From Schistosoma mansoni (taxonomy: Eukaryota > Platyhelminthes > Trematoda > Strigeidida > Schistosomatidae), in assembly GCF_000237925.1 (NCBI RefSeq), contig NW_017385990.1, forward strand, positions 372,001 to 436,000: DNA of 64,000 bases, written 5' to 3'. The translations under genes were made by a program, and so were the position numbers. The notes beneath the pieces were generated by a model that was given only the letters and a program-made list of their open reading frames with translations, had not been told where the DNA came from and made no database searches. Numbering within the stretch: position 1 is the first letter of the stretch; each line of letters starts with the position of its first letter. Positions 25,395-37,215 of the stretch are shown in pieces.

Positions 25395-25545
25395 TGACAC
25401 GCTTATTTGCGCATATTAACCCTCGTGGAGGGTTATAGGCCGTCCACCAGCACTCTCCATTCAACTCTGTCCTGGGCAGTTCTTTTGATAAGGATAGCGA
25501 TCCGGTTGACACCCAGTGAGTCACGTGTAATACGAAACGTTATGT
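25395..25545 (-). mobile_element. RTE LINE, C-terminal coding fragment
   Basis: The minus strand reads KRTAQDRVEWRVLVDGL, matching the last residues of schistosome RTE polyproteins (AQDRVGWRMLVGGL). It is a short 5'-truncated piece. Confidence 0.7.
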
Positions 25546-25694
25546 GTTTAGCTCAAGTTACCATCCCTTATTAGCTTACCGAGATAAAATTACTACAACA
25601 AATGAATAATACATCGGTATCGGTACTAACAAAAAAGTTTAGGTTCAGAAGAAATAAAGTGTAGGGGATTTCCGAGACTCAGGTTCTAGGAGGG

Positions 25695-25965
25695 GTTAAA
25701 AAGTGAATTCACCTACACCATTGTAAACGATTCTAAGCCATATCACTCGAAATCCCCAATCACTTGTTACGATGGTCGCGTGAATCCCAACGAGTTAGTC
25801 TGTACCTACCTATATGCCGCTGTCCAACAGTCGAAAAATCAGTAGACTTATGTTTCGTCTTAGTTTGACCTCGTCAAGCCGCCAATGTGCTCTTACGTTA
25901 GCGATCATCGTGCGGTAAGGTAGGTGATAGCTAGACGTATGTAATATGTCTTAATCACCGTGACT
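25695..25965 (-). mobile_element. Old copy of LINE 3' tail (R7)
   Basis: As reverse complement it aligns with the R7 tail at 33060-33200: the equivalents of GTAGGTACAGACTAACT, GGGATTCACGCGAC and GATATGGCTTAGAATCG appear in order, with substantial divergence. Confidence 0.55.
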
Positions 25966-26960
25966 GACGAAGATTCGCAAACTCACCTACTGATTTTCCG
26001 TCTATACCTAGTACTCTGTATCTAACCTCAGAATTGCTAACTTGATGGTCCCAAGATATACTAGCAATGGTTTGAAATCATGTTTGATCGACTACTGGCA
26101 ACCTACAAGTCCTAAGTCCATGTTGCTTGGTAGCAAAGCCAAGTACTGAACAGTAAACTCGTCTTTTGGTTGGCAGATGGATATCTCACCTACCGTAAAG
26201 ATGACGCAAATTGGCAAAGGCTAATCGAGCTTTCTAATTCCTTCTCGTCATTTAGTCGGACATCAAGCCCTCAAGGCTAATAAAACTGCTATGATAAGTG
26301 AAGCTGTTGACGAGCTCAAACACTACATTCCTTTTCATCGATTCAGATGTTGGTGTAGACCAGTCCTGAAGCAATAACTTGTATTTATAGTGAAAAGAAA
26401 CGCATTCTAAACATGCATTATTGCTTCAGATGGTTGGAAGACCCCACATTTTGCCAGTATCTTCACTATGTAAGACTGTCATCTGCATAATCAAAGTTAA
26501 TAAGTTAACATTTAGTGGTAGATCTACCCCTGAAAAGTCAAATGAAGCTTTATTTGTGGTAGGAAATTTATGAAGAAATTAAAAAATAGATAATCATGAC
26601 GAATACCACCCAATATTAACAGTACCCCATAAGCTCTTTTCAATGGTAAACTTTAACACAGAACCTCTCGTTCTGCATAGTCAAGTACTTCCTTAAGGTC
26701 GGGAAGTTTGTATGTCTATTTCTTAAAACCTAATGATGGGTGAATATTTTTTCTACATATCACCGCACAGGTCTGAAACCAGTTAGGCTTTCAAATGGTT
26801 ATTGAGGTGAACAATTTAATTACTATATATTTGACGAACGATCAGTATTGATAGGTGGTTAAGACAATTATTTATAGTTTTATCTGACAGTGTGATTTTC
26901 GTCTTTCACTAAACATAACTATATTCAACAATCAAAACTTTAAGACTATTTTATATCATC
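25966..26960. other. No recognisable gene
   Basis: No coding or repeat match found by eye. Confidence 0.35.
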
Positions 26961-26965
26961 ATAGT

Positions 26966-27112
26966 TGAAATCATGAGTCAATTGAAGCTAAACCACCATG
27001 GAAAACCTGGAAGCATTGGATGGACGTTTCGTCCTATTATGGGACTCCTCAGCAGTGCGCATCCAGGTTTTCCCTGGTGGTGGTCTAGCTTCAATTGACT
27101 CATACTTTCAAC
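26966..27112. mobile_element. R4 hammerhead SINE copy, hairpin form
   Basis: An inverted repeat whose arms are both the R4 3' tail: GAGTCAATTGAAGCTAAACC on the left (26972 on) and GGTCTAGCTTCAATTGACTC on the right (ending about 27103). Between them is one minus-strand hammerhead motif (27013-27058) and no tRNA-like region. The ORF 26978-27196 lies over it and is not a gene. Confidence 0.75.
27013..27058 (-). ncRNA. Hammerhead ribozyme motif in R4 (26.9 kb copy)
   Basis: On the minus strand: stem I GCACTG/CAATGC (one mismatch), core CTGAGGA, stem II GTCC...GGAC with loop CATAATA, then GAA. Stem III and the cleavage triplet are altered (ATC in place of GTC), so activity is doubtful. Confidence 0.6.
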
Positions 27113-27424
27113 TATGAAAATACTGAAATCTCCACAAAACCCCTTCTGATATTTTATATCTATTTTATTTCTTATTATTAATTTACTTATCATCAATATA
27201 ATTGTTTTGTATTATTTGCGTTCATTATAGATTAATATATGATAGAAAATTAAATTACATTATAGTATCATTCTGCTTTTTTCTAATATCGATAAGTTAC
27301 ATACATATTTTGTGTGTATGTTAATAATATTTGAGAATTTTCATATTTATGAATAGATTTCATTATTACATAGAGAGTTTAATGGTGTTATCATCATAAT
27401 CTATGTTTATTTATTTATTTAAAC

Positions 27425-27957
27425 GCCCCCAAATGCCCTGGTACGGCCGAGAGTGGGGAGGGGCCACCCTCCCTCTCGAAATACTCTCACATGGAAACGC
27501 GTATATAGCCTCCACCAGGGAAGTCCTACTCACTGCCTTTTTGTGGCATTACTGTTGTTTACGAAATTGAGAGGACGAAAAGCGAATGTCCGGCGCTTTA
27601 ACCGGGTTGGTGGACACGGAAAGTTCACCTAGGGGAGTTGGAAAACCCTCATTCCAAACCAATGGTGCACATGGGCTCCAGCATCCTGAGGGAACAAATG
27701 ACGTATGAATGAATCGTCGGTCACTGGCTACCATGGGACTGCATCTCCTCACGATGCTCTGCTGCCTTGTGGATCAGATATTTAGTTCAAAGGCTCCGAG
27801 TGTGGTCCCCTAAGAAAACCACCTGTTTCAGTTTGGGCGCCTGGGTAGTATCACAGCCCTCACACAAATCGAATGAGATTTGTGCGGCGCATATGTATTC
27901 GGTGCCCCTTTGTACCAATATTTATGTGTTCAAATAATAATAAAATAAGGTGGTAAT
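27425..27957 (+). mobile_element. R1 retroposon, near full-length
   Basis: About 530 bp, beginning CGCCCCCAAATGCCCTGG and ending CCAATATTTATGTGTTCAAA followed by an ATAATAATAAAATAA tail. The same unit recurs at 22338, 29285, 44140 (minus), 52020 (split), 52264 (minus), 54201 (minus, truncated) and 61500 (minus). It lacks a long ORF and recognisable tRNA boxes. Insertions at 52264 and 54201 are flanked by target duplications, so it moves as a LINE-dependent retroposon. Confidence 0.75.
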
Positions 27958-27974
27958 CTGAGGCTATGCCAGCT

Positions 27975-28860
27975 CCTCTCCTTGTTCTTACGTCTTACAT
28001 TGCCCTTCTGAAATATTGACTGATGCAAATATGATTTCTCTTGTTCTCTGTGGTGCGGTCCAGTGAGACTCTTGTAGCTTTGTGTGGAAATATTGTACTG
28101 CCTATAACCATTTTGTTGAACTCACATAAATTTACAAGTCTGTCACCATTCTCGTTCCTTTCTCCCAGTCTGTGGCATTCCATGATATCCTCATATCTAG
28201 CGTTGTTCATTCCTACTTTGGCGTTTAGAGCTCCTATTAGGATTGTCAGGTCCTTTCCTGGGCACTTCGCTATGATTGATTGTAACCTCTGATAAAACTG
28301 ATACTTTATCGTTGTCATTGCTATGATTGGTGGTTGCATGACATTGGATAACGTTCATTGCGATTCTCTCCTTTGTTTTGAAGATTCTGAGTTGATGAGA
28401 TTCGCTCCTGATAAGTGCATTTCGTGCTTCTATGTGCAGCATCAGTGCAACTCCGTGAGTGTGTGGAGCATTTTCTTCGTGACCGGAGTATAGGTGCATC
28501 TCAGGTGTATCTAGCCTTTGCTGTTCAGCTTGGCTCGATGAGATCGCTGATTCCGAGTACTGTTAAATTGTATCTCCTCAATCCCGCAGCTATCTGATTG
28601 GCCCTCTCGGTCTCCCACATTGTCTAGTCATCTCATTTACCCATACTAATTGTTGCTCTGGTTGTTAGATTTTTCGGTCTCGTGGCTGCCAAAGAATCTC
28701 GACTTCCATTATGAGGCGTCATAATTCCTCCTTCAACTTGGAGTGTATATCTTGAATGGTGTAAATTATTTATTCTGTTTCGCACATTTTTAGCAAGGTT
28801 GTTTGCTACAGGATGGAGTTGCTGGCCTCATGCTCAACTCTCCTCGTTAACCCGTGCTTT
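27975..28860 (-). mobile_element. RTE LINE, endonuclease domain
   Basis: Minus-strand ORFs 28499-28197 and 28339-27995 read as an AP endonuclease: YSGHEENAPHTHGVALML, then VIQCHATTNHSND, then FYQRLQSIIAKCPGKDLTIL followed by the GALNAKVG block (normally GDLNAKVG) and the ERNENGDRLVNLCEFN block. This is the RTE-type endonuclease of schistosome SR2-like elements. The catalytic Asp of the GDLNA box is Ala here and the frame shifts near 28300, so it is inactive. It is the 5' part of an element whose RT is not attached. Confidence 0.85.
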
Positions 28861-29284
28861 GGACCTTCAGTAACCCTAGAAGGGCTATATACATAGTATG
28901 TAGACTTGCGGGCCAGAAATTTTGTTGTGACAGCCATGAAGGAACCCCCCTAACCAATACAGTACCCAAACTAATAACGTCCATATGCATTCAACTCTAA
29001 AATGTAGTACCAAACTGAAAAATACCTCATTTTAGACTTGGCCATGAGTAAACTGATCAATTCTTTACACACCGGTAGGTTGTAGAATACACGCTGATGC
29101 CCAACTCTGATTGGGTTTCTCAACCTAAAAGCGACATTGGTCTTAACCGGTCATGTTTTATGGCAGAGTTTGTCACTGAAGTGTTCCCCAGAATAATACG
29201 TAAACCTTCTGGAGATTTTCTACTCAAAAGTCCAGTAGCTTTAAAACTTGAGGTGATTGTCCTGCTGACTGCTTTCTAGTAGAG
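28861..29284. other. No recognisable gene
   Basis: Small ORF 29097-29279 has no family features. Nothing else was recognised. Confidence 0.3.
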
Positions 29285-29299
29285 ATGGTGTTGTTTATG

Positions 29300-31805
29300 A
29301 AATTGAAAGAAAAGCCAATATTCGACGCTTTAACCCAATCGGCGGGTACAGATGAACAATATAGGACAGTTGGAAAACTCTGATTCCAAACCAATTGTGC
29401 ACATGAGCTCCAGGATCCTAAAACAACAAATGGTGTGTGAACCTATTGTTGGTCACTGGCTAACATGGAACTTCATCTCCCAACGTTGCTCAACAACCTT
29501 GTGGATTAAACCTTCAAGTCAAAGGTCTGGTATGTGGCCCTGTGAGAAAACCACCTGCTTCGGTCTAAACACCCGGGCAGTATTCCAGCCCACCCACAAA
29601 TCAGATGAGAATTACTACTGGAAAAATTACTTTTGCATCAACGTCCGCTCAGATAAATCTTATTCATAACCATATGATTTTTATTTCTTTAATGCTGTGT
29701 CACTTATATATCCTCGTTCATTCCCATTTTGAGTATTTCGTCTTTAAACTTATACAGTAGCTCACCTATGGTGGAAACCCTATCCTATTTAAACCAGCTC
29801 AAGTCACTGACTAGTCTACAGTTGAATGTTACTACGACTACGAATACTTAACCCGTCTTTCTAAAAATATGCATACCATTCATACCGGCCTCCGCTGGCG
29901 TGGTTGTGTACAAGAATTTCGCTTCTTAACGAGTACTAAGAAAGATCCACCAAAGTGCGTAGAGATCAGTGAGAGAAAAGATGCCTATCTGACATCTCCC
30001 CGCTAATCTCACCTTACGTTTCAGTGGCTAACAAATTCATCGTCATAAACGAATCAATGTCATCAAACTGGTTGCAGCTTCTGTTGCAACTAAATATCAA
30101 ACCGAGATACATTCAAGGTACGCTATCAGTCCACCAAAAAGTATAGATGAGAATCGGATTCAATAGTATGATGCCATAAAAATAGTAAGTAAAGTCGCTT
30201 ACGGCACAGTGAAACGTCCCGCTTATAAGCAGTGAGTTTCTGCAGGCTCCTTACCACTCGTTGAAGCTCGTCAGTCTACTTCGGATAACCGCGAGTTTGA
30301 CCGTAAACCAAGATTGTTACTTAGTGGATTGTGCAAAGCTTGCGTCAGAGCTGAGAAGCCTAGAGGTCGGAGCGTGCCATCAAGTCGGAAGCAGCTGCAG
30401 CATCCGGCAACTGCCTGCAACTCTTTCAATTCATCCGAGTCACTAGCAGCAAGGAGTCTGGTGTCAATAAAACAATCTGCGAAGATGACGGAACGACAAT
30501 CACTAACATCTACTGACATCTTGGACGGTTAGCAATCCAACTGGTCCGCTGCCCCGACAACATCAATCAGACTGTCACGCACTAAATGGCACGTGACGGT
30601 TGATCTACCTAACGAGGCTGCAGTCCACAGGTAACTCCAACTCTTGGAGCACCACAAATCACCAGGCCCAGATAACTTGTCTGCGGCCATTTCTAAAGAT
30701 ATTGCTAGCTTTCTAGTTATGGAACTGTTCATAGCCCTTGGAAGATTGACCCTCGAAAATAAGTTTGGTTTTCGTCCTAGTCGAGGGTGTATTGATAACA
30801 ACTTTACCCTCCGCCAAATGTATAAACACCGTCATGCTTATTGCAGGCCAACAACTGTAATGTTTCTTGACATCAGGACCACATTCGATTCGTGGAACAG
30901 GACTGTTCTTTGAGATTGTCTATTGTCAAAGAGTATACCTGAGAAGTTTATTAACGTTTTAAAAACTCTTTACTAACACATCTGGCAGAGTATTGAGGGC
31001 ATACAACCATCTCTCTCCATTGTTTCACTCAAGCAGTAGTGTTAGGCAGGATTGCCTAATCTCATCATTTCTTCTCAACTTTGCCATCGATGACATTCTG
31101 GAAACAGCTTTGATGGATGTAAGTAATGGTGGCATGGATCTATTACATGGGGAAAGACGTTGATTATGCGGATGATATCCAAATCATGCAACCCGCACTT
31201 AATCAGCCGGCAATCAGTGTCCGTATGTTTGGCATGTGCTTTCCACCTTCGATGTGCTAAGTACTTTTACAACACTTCCAGGACAGTGAAGCTGAACTCA
31301 CTCTGTGTAGTGAGCAGATAGAATTAGTCGAGAAGCTCGTGTATCTGCGTAACTACGTAAGTGTTGATGGCATCATGACTGGTGAGATCAGACTATGTAT
31401 GGTGAAAGTCAGAGAGGCTTATGCCAATCTGGACAATCTTTGGCGTCTTGCTCATGTTAGTCCGGCTGTTAAAGGTCGAATCTACAACTCATTGGTGAGA
31501 ACAGTTTTACTCTCTGAGTGTGAGACCTGACCTCTCTGAGCTGAGGATGTTAGGAAACTCTGTGTTTCATCATTGTTGTCTCCGAAGAATTGACAACATC
31601 CAGTGACAACACAATGTTAGTAACGTGTGTTGGGACACAATGACGGTAATTCGATTACTGACATCATCTTGAAACATTGATTTCGGTGGCTTGTACGTGC
31701 ACTACGAATGTCGTTCCAGTGAATTCCACATCAAACATTATTTATGGACTTTGGGAGTGGTTGGCGAAAGCGGATATATGGTCAGTGTATAACATGGTGT
31801 CATGG
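29300..31805 (+). mobile_element. LINE copy A (RTE-like, internally deleted) with R1 piece at its 5' end
   Basis: It starts with an internal R1 fragment (29300-29610). It continues into the end of a LINE endonuclease (GLRWRGCVQEFRF near 29890, matching GYRWRGCVQDCRSF) and a linker. RT follows: HHKSPGPDNLSAA (30645), then a jump to [36 protein letters not shown], a YADD-like region near 31165, and [20 protein letters not shown] ending at a TGA (31530). The RT segment between SPGPDN and FGFRP is deleted, removing about 130 expected residues, so it cannot encode RT. Copy B (minus, 59811-61822) is colinear with no net indel. Copy C (56460-58140) shares the later half and the same TGA. Confidence 0.85.
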
Positions 31806-31883
31806 TATGAATGAAACGGGGACTTCTTAAATAATTGTAAGTAATTATCTGAAAATGATGTCACATTTAAAAACAACTAAAAG

Positions 31884-31890
31884 CAAAGCC
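31884..31890. repeat. Target-site duplication, left (CAAAGCC)
   Basis: Seven bases repeated at 32652-32658, immediately outside the terminal inverted repeats of the MITE-like element. Confidence 0.55.
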
Positions 31891-32650
31891 GGTGAGACTA
31901 TAATTTGTGGACGACCTTGGACAAATCTTAGATGACCTTGAGAAATAATAAACAATTAGGGAACAGTTAGTATAGTGTAAAAATATATTAAATAAAACCA
32001 AAGAATTAAAGTGGATACACTCGTTTACATGATCAAAAACTCGGTTAGAAAGTTCATAGGTTCTAAAATTGTAATGCCTACGGTAGAGAACTAATCCATA
32101 TGGCTACATAAAAGTCGGTCTCTGGAACCATGATAAGGTCGTCAGTACTTTTTCAACTTCGATCACATAGCTTTAGTGTTGTTTGTGTGTACTCTGTTTA
32201 TGTAAATCTGCCATTTTTATTACGCATATATTTCTACAATACTCATACTGCTGAACAGCAGAAGCTTCAGTAACATCTGCGATTATTGCAGTCAATGCTA
32301 CTGGTGCTTTTATTACACAGTTCGTAACAATTATTATAGTTTACCTTGAACTCAATTTGGATCGAGCAAAAAAAAGTTCCTACTCTATCATACTTGCTGA
32401 TCCAACATATATTACATTGAAAGACATCATAACGGTAGCCTGCACAGGATCTATAAATCATTTAAAAACCACAATTACAAATAAATGAGCTTCTTATAGT
32501 CTCATTTATTGTAGCCACTCAGTTATCACGTCTTCTCTAGAGTCCTCTGTAAAACAATCGTACATGATCATCAGGCAGTGAAATTAACGCCGTGACCTTG
32601 AACTTTCTCAAACGCTTTTGATTGGTTCGTTCATAAATTACAGTCTCACC
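31891..32650. mobile_element. MITE-like DNA transposon with terminal inverted repeats
   Basis: Terminal inverted repeats of about 26 bp: left 31891-31916 starts GGTGAGACTATAATTT; right 32624-32650, as reverse complement, starts GGTGAGACTGTAATTT. About 22 of 26 positions match. The sequence CAAAGCC lies at 31884-31890 and again at 32652-32658, a likely 7-bp target-site duplication. The 0.7 kb interior has no transposase, so it is non-autonomous. A further end of the same type sits at 41660-41685. Superfamily not assigned. Confidence 0.65.
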
Positions 32651-32834
32651 TCAAAGCCTTCCTAGTTTTCTTGTTACCTTGTTCATACAAAAACATATTA
32701 TAACCAGTAGTTTTATTCAATATTATAGTTTTGGTACAATATAGGAAAATGTGTTGGGTCAAACGATTTTCAACTGATTAGAAATCTGAAATATGTGTAG
32801 ATACATACTAATTGTGTGTGTTATTCTTTGGTTA

Positions 32835-33335
32835 TACATCGGATCACTTAGTCGGCTAGGAAGTAGGACCAGGCACAATTATGCATCGGTCCAAGTTGCC
32901 ACACCTCATTAACACAACAAGATAAACACCGGATTCATAGAAGTAGTTAATTTAGTGGTGGTAATATATAAAAGATAGGTTGTATATAAGGATATAGTAT
33001 AGGAAGGAAGAAAGTTATGAAGCAATTTTAATCTCATAGTTTAAGGGAAGATAAAGAGTGTATGCACCGATGCCATTGTAATCGATCGATCCTTAGTCAT
33101 GTCGCAAAGAGTCTCTAACCATTGGGTACGATAGTCAGCCGGACCCCAACTAAGTAGTCTGCATCTACCAACATGGCTAAGATTAGAAGTTAGTAACTTC
33201 AAGGACTGATGCCACGTTTTGGTTTCGCCACCCCTAACTTCCTTCTAATCATCTCCAACACTAGCCAGCATTATGCGTCTTAGTAATCGGTGTCCAGGCA
33301 TACGTACCACGTGGCTCAACCATCTCAATCGATGA
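32835..33335 (-). mobile_element. 5'-truncated RTE-like LINE, C-terminus and 3' UTR (R7)
   Basis: The minus strand begins with the RLRWLSHVVRMPGHRLLRR block, then TKTWHQSLK and HVGRCRLLSWGPADYRTQWL, the conserved C-terminus of a schistosome endonuclease/RT LINE. A 3' UTR of about 250 bp follows. The same UTR appears at 58437 and 58755. It is the best preserved R7 copy in the window. Confidence 0.8.
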
Positions 33336-33534
33336 AGATTAGAATATTCTGTTGTGAATAGTAAACAAAATGTTTATAGAGAGTGATTAAACTGTTTAAT
33401 TACTTTACAATTTCTGCTTAAATTGCACCATTTTTTCATTATAACAGCTAATGAAATTATTGTGTTGAACAGTACCAATGATAGAATGTCTTGGATTTCG
33501 ACATTGCATATATACTGTATGGAGCTACATGATT

Positions 33535-33838
33535 ACATTCATTTGGTATTGTTTGCTTGAATCTTCCCATTAATGTTTAGGACTGATCAATTGCTGTCCT
33601 AAAATAAGTGAATTTAAACTTCACCCCATTGAACAAGCAGGTGGCTATCAGGACACAGTAGCTAAGTCGATAACGCGATGGAGTTTGGTACTGGTGAATG
33701 GTGTTGGGTTCAAGTTCTAAGATGAGCATCAACTCTAGGATCCAAGTACATTCAGCTAACTAGTCCGAAATAGGTCGAAACTCGCATCAAACTGGATTCC
33801 ACTGCTAGCCACTATCCATCTTTGCTTATAAAGTTACA
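33535..33838 (+). mobile_element. R3 (Sm-alpha-like) hammerhead SINE copy
   Basis: The plus copy (about 33605-33838) has a tRNA-like region, with A-box equivalent TAGCTAAGTCG and B-box equivalent GGTTCAAGTTC, then a degraded hammerhead (core CTGATGA changed to CTAACTA) and the tail CCACTATCCATCTTTGC. A minus-oriented R3 head fragment (33535-33590) abuts it. Confidence 0.75.
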
Positions 33839-34084
33839 TGATTGTTTTAAATAACTGTAACTTATTGTTTTATTGTAGTAAACTTAGTAATAACTAGTAG
33901 AATACTTACAAATTGTACATTGAATGTAAGCTATACAAGGAAAACTATAATCTCATTTAATTACTTTGATATGATTTCTTGAATTAGATGAAGTTTGATG
34001 TATCAGTCAGTTTTTTTTAATGAACTGAATGTACAGGTAAGTAACAGGCACCTGAAACTATGTGTTGATTACATTAATTGGCAT

Positions 34085-34265
34085 CAGCTAGAGGCGTCCA
34101 AACCAAAACGTGGCACAAATCCATGAAGTCACTGACGAGTAAACTGAGCCATGTTAGTAGGTATGGATTACCTGGTTGGGATCCCCGAGATGATAACAAT
34201 CGATGGTTAGAGACCTAGAATCACATGGCTCAATATCGTTTGCAGTAGCGAAGGTGCATCTACTT
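34085..34265 (+). mobile_element. LINE 3' tail fragment (R7)
   Basis: Plus-strand match to the R7 tail: AAACCAAAACGTGGCACAA, CCATGTTAGTAGGTATGGAT, GATGGTTAGAGACC and ACATGGCTCAATATCGT in order. Eroded. Confidence 0.6.
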
Positions 34266-34721
34266 TTTGCGTTCTACCAAATTCTCATCTTCTGAATTCT
34301 ACATGTCCCTTTCTGTTTTCTCCTTCCAAATTTATTTCAATGGATTATACTCATTGAATAACATCTTCGAACCCTAATCTTTAACATTAATGCTTATACT
34401 CTTACTACTTCTACCACTATGGGATTTGAATCGACAACTGCATCTCTGCGCTGATATGGTATGGCAACTCGAACGGATGTATGTACGTAGGAAGTTCTAC
34501 ATTGTGATTGACTGACTGACTAGTATACCTTGCTAACGAACAAGTATTAACTGCTACAAAATCTATATTTAAGGGTCTTCTACCAACTACTTTTAATGAA
34601 CTTTCATTATCAGTATACAAATAGATCGGAGGTTATAAAACCATTGATAGAACTAGTAATATTATCGATTCTCATATGACAGTTATGTAAACAAGTAATC
34701 ATGTCATTTGAATAGTTTAGA

Positions 34722-35080
34722 TCATGAGTCAACTGCAGCTAGACCATCATAGAAAACCTAAAAGCACTGAACAGCTGTTTTTTCCTATTGTGGGACTCCT
34801 CATCAGTATGCATCCACAATCCCGAGTCTGTTATAAGATAGTATAACTCACTGAAGACAATAGTGGATGTGTCGCTCAATTTCGTGAACTAGTTGAAGTT
34901 GGACATTAACAACGTTGGATGCCGGTTTATTGGTCTAGAGGTTAAACGTTCACGCACGAGACCGATAGGTCTTGGATTCGAGGTCGTAAGAGTCTCACAA
35001 TAGAACGAGACGACCATTCAGTGCTCACAGGTTTCCCATAGTGGTCTAACTTCAATTGACTCATGATTTCAACTACATAA
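34722..35080. mobile_element. R4 hammerhead SINE, two copies head to head
   Basis: A minus R4 tail with decayed ribozyme (34722-34830) faces a plus copy (about 34845-35080). The plus copy retains the tRNA-like head (A-box TGGTCTAGAGG, B-box equivalent GGATTCGAGGT) and the tail ending GACTCATGATTTCAAC, with a damaged ribozyme region between. Both outer ends are the same tail in inverted orientation. Confidence 0.7.
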
Positions 35081-35510
35081 ATTTACTATCATATCCATAA
35101 AAACCCCTTTTCTGAAAATAATCATATATTTATTAGATACTTATCCAAGCAAATATCTTTTCACGGCTAGATTACAACAATACAATCAATGAAGAGTTAA
35201 TAATAAGTAAAAGGAATATAAAAGAAAAGAGAAAACAAGTAATGTATATAATAGATCCATAAGTACATTCATTATGTTCATACATGTATTTCATTCATTA
35301 TTCATCAAACATCTATGTAGATAAATGGTAGAAGTAACTCATTTGTAGTAATGACAATCCATGGAATATTTTTCAAATCTTGTACAAGTTTTCAAATGTT
35401 TTTTACATTTCAACATTAGGATCCATTGAAATAGATCTGAAAATTAAAGTAAACTTATCTTATTACTAATGAGTAGTTAAATGTTTGTAAGAAAAATAAA
35501 ATAATTAGAT

Positions 35511-36030
35511 TCACTTGGTATTGTTTGTTTGAAACTTCCTATTGATGTTTAGGACTACAATTGATCAGTCTCTTATTGGCATGTGTGCATACTGTGTGGA
35601 CTGCCTCGATATTGCCTGAAGTCACAAGTATTATAAGCAAAGATGGATAGTGGCTAGCAGTAGAATCCAGTTTGACGCGCGTTTTGTCCTGTTTGGGACT
35701 CGTCAGTTGGATGTACCTGCATCTCGGAGTTGATGTTCACTCTGAGACTTGAACCAAGTACCCCTCGCTTCAAATGCCATCACGTTATCCACTTGGCTAC
35801 TGAGTCCTGATAGCCACTTGCTTGTACATTGGAATGAAGTTTAAATTCACTTGTTATTGTTTGTTTGAATCTACTCTTTGACGTTTAGGATCGCAATTGA
35901 TTAGTGTTTTTCTTATTAGCATATATGCATACTGTGCGTATTGCCTCGATATAGCCTTAATTCACAAGCATTATAAACAAGGATGGATAGTGGCTAGCAG
36001 TGGAATCCAGTTTGATGCGCGTTTCGTCCC
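35511..36030 (-). mobile_element. R3 hammerhead SINE, about 1.5 tandem units
   Basis: The head motif TTCACTTGGTATTGTTTG at 35511 recurs as TTCACTTGTTATTGTTTG near 35845, giving a period of about 334 bp, close to the unit length known for Sm-alpha. One complete tRNA-like plus hammerhead body lies between, with a second body beginning at about 35985. Confidence 0.8.
35665..35713 (-). ncRNA. Hammerhead ribozyme motif in R3 (35.7 kb copy)
   Basis: Minus strand: core CTGACGA, stem II GTCC...GGAC with loop CAAACA, but the following GAAA is AAAA (G12 lost). Stem III is ACGCGCGT and the site is GTC followed by AAACTGGAT. Probably inactive because of the G12 change. Confidence 0.65.
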
Positions 36031-36033
36031 AAA

Positions 36034-36288
36034 AATCAAAGAGAAGATTCAAACAAACAATACCAAATGAATTCAAACTTCAACCCATTGCACAAGCAAG
36101 TGGCTATCAGGACTCAGTAGATAAGTGGATAACGCAATGGTGTTTGAAGAGAATGATACTGGATCCGAATCCCAGAGTGAACATCAATCCTGAGATGCAG
36201 GTACATACAGTTGACTAGTCCCAAATGGGACGAAACACGCGTTCTGGATTCCACTGCTGGGCACTGTCCATCTTTGCTTATTCATATT
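36034..36288 (+). mobile_element. R3 hammerhead SINE copy
   Basis: Plus-oriented unit joined head to head with the minus copies at 35511-36030. tRNA-like boxes are TAGATAAGTGG (A-like) and a mutated B box near 36172. The hammerhead region reads TTGACTA...GGGACGAAAC...GTTCTGGATTCC, with core damage. Unlike its neighbours it lacks the AAA after the cleavage position. It ends CTGTCCATCTTTGC. Confidence 0.75.
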
Positions 36289-36890
36289 CATATTCCCTTT
36301 TTTATAAGCGTCATGTTGACCTATGAACTGTGATTATACAGTTTACTGTTCTTGAAATATGCCCAGTTTATTAATTACTGTCTCCCACATTCACTGCCAC
36401 ATTTGGCTTTATCTTGTACAAATGTTATTTTCTATTTTATGGGAGGATGTGGTTTGTCTGTCTGGTATATAAACCGATTATGCTTGAATTAAATGATTCT
36501 CATAGCAGAAGCTGTAATTGGTGTTTTGGGACTCAATTGGGATATGCTAGGCGAACAAGGGACCAATAAGGACGCTAGACTGGTCATACCGGTCGAAGTA
36601 ATTGGTTAGCACAATGCTTAGATTGAAAAAGTTGTATTCCGATTGGTGGATAATTCACGTGATAAAAAGCCGGATATAACACATAGAGTTGATTGGTAGC
36701 TCAATTTCTTCTAAGCCGCAATGATCAATTCCGTTTTATACATTCACTATGTAAGATTTAATTGAATACAATGAGCAGAATTAGACATGGATAAGAAAGA
36801 AGGATTCTTTTAATATGTATGTCATAACTTACATTCTAAAACCCTTATAAAACAAATATGATCGTTGCTATAAAAAACAAGGTGTACAAA
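36289..36890. other. Unassigned; possible promoter-like stretch
   Basis: Contains GTATATAAACC near 36460 in a context that could be an LTR promoter, but no terminal boundaries, second copy or coding sequence support that. Confidence 0.25.
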
Positions 36891-37215
36891 ACATTAAAGA
36901 TACCACCAGTATTGTAGTTTGACAACACTTTACCAGTAACACCTTCTATAATTGAATCGTGCTCACCCAGTTCAAATCAGAAGTCAGAAGTGAAGAAGTT
37001 GGGAAGATATATTTGATGGGTTAACAATATATCGAGAAGCGATTGATCTAATCTGGCTAATGATTGTGGGAGATGTTTCTCAGGCTGTGCCTTAACGTGA
37101 TCTGGTACGGATGCATGACCGAACGCCTTCAGCTAAACAAGTGGTCAACATCCAATGTCGAACACTTACAAAGCTATTGATTTTGGGGAATTATTTACAG
37201 CTATAACATTCTTAA
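36890..37215 (+). repeat. Unclassified repeat R8, copy 1
   Basis: This aligns with 45495-45835 on the same strand: shared blocks include AGTAACACCTTCTA, ATTTGATGGGTTA, GGATGCATGACCGAACGCC and TTACAAAGCTATTGATTTTG, all in the same order. No ORF. Family unknown. Confidence 0.65.

Noticed and set aside
29352-29669. 105-codon ORF, mirrored at 61452-61751
   Set aside because: R1 fragment plus flank in copies A and B; no conserved protein.
30271-30519. Minus-strand 82-codon ORF, mirrored at 60602-60850
   Set aside because: Antisense of LINE copies A and B; preserved only because the copies are nearly identical.
36430-36760. Possible solo LTR with TATA-like GTATATAAACC
   Set aside because: No terminal TG..CA boundary, target duplication, second copy or coding sequence could be found.
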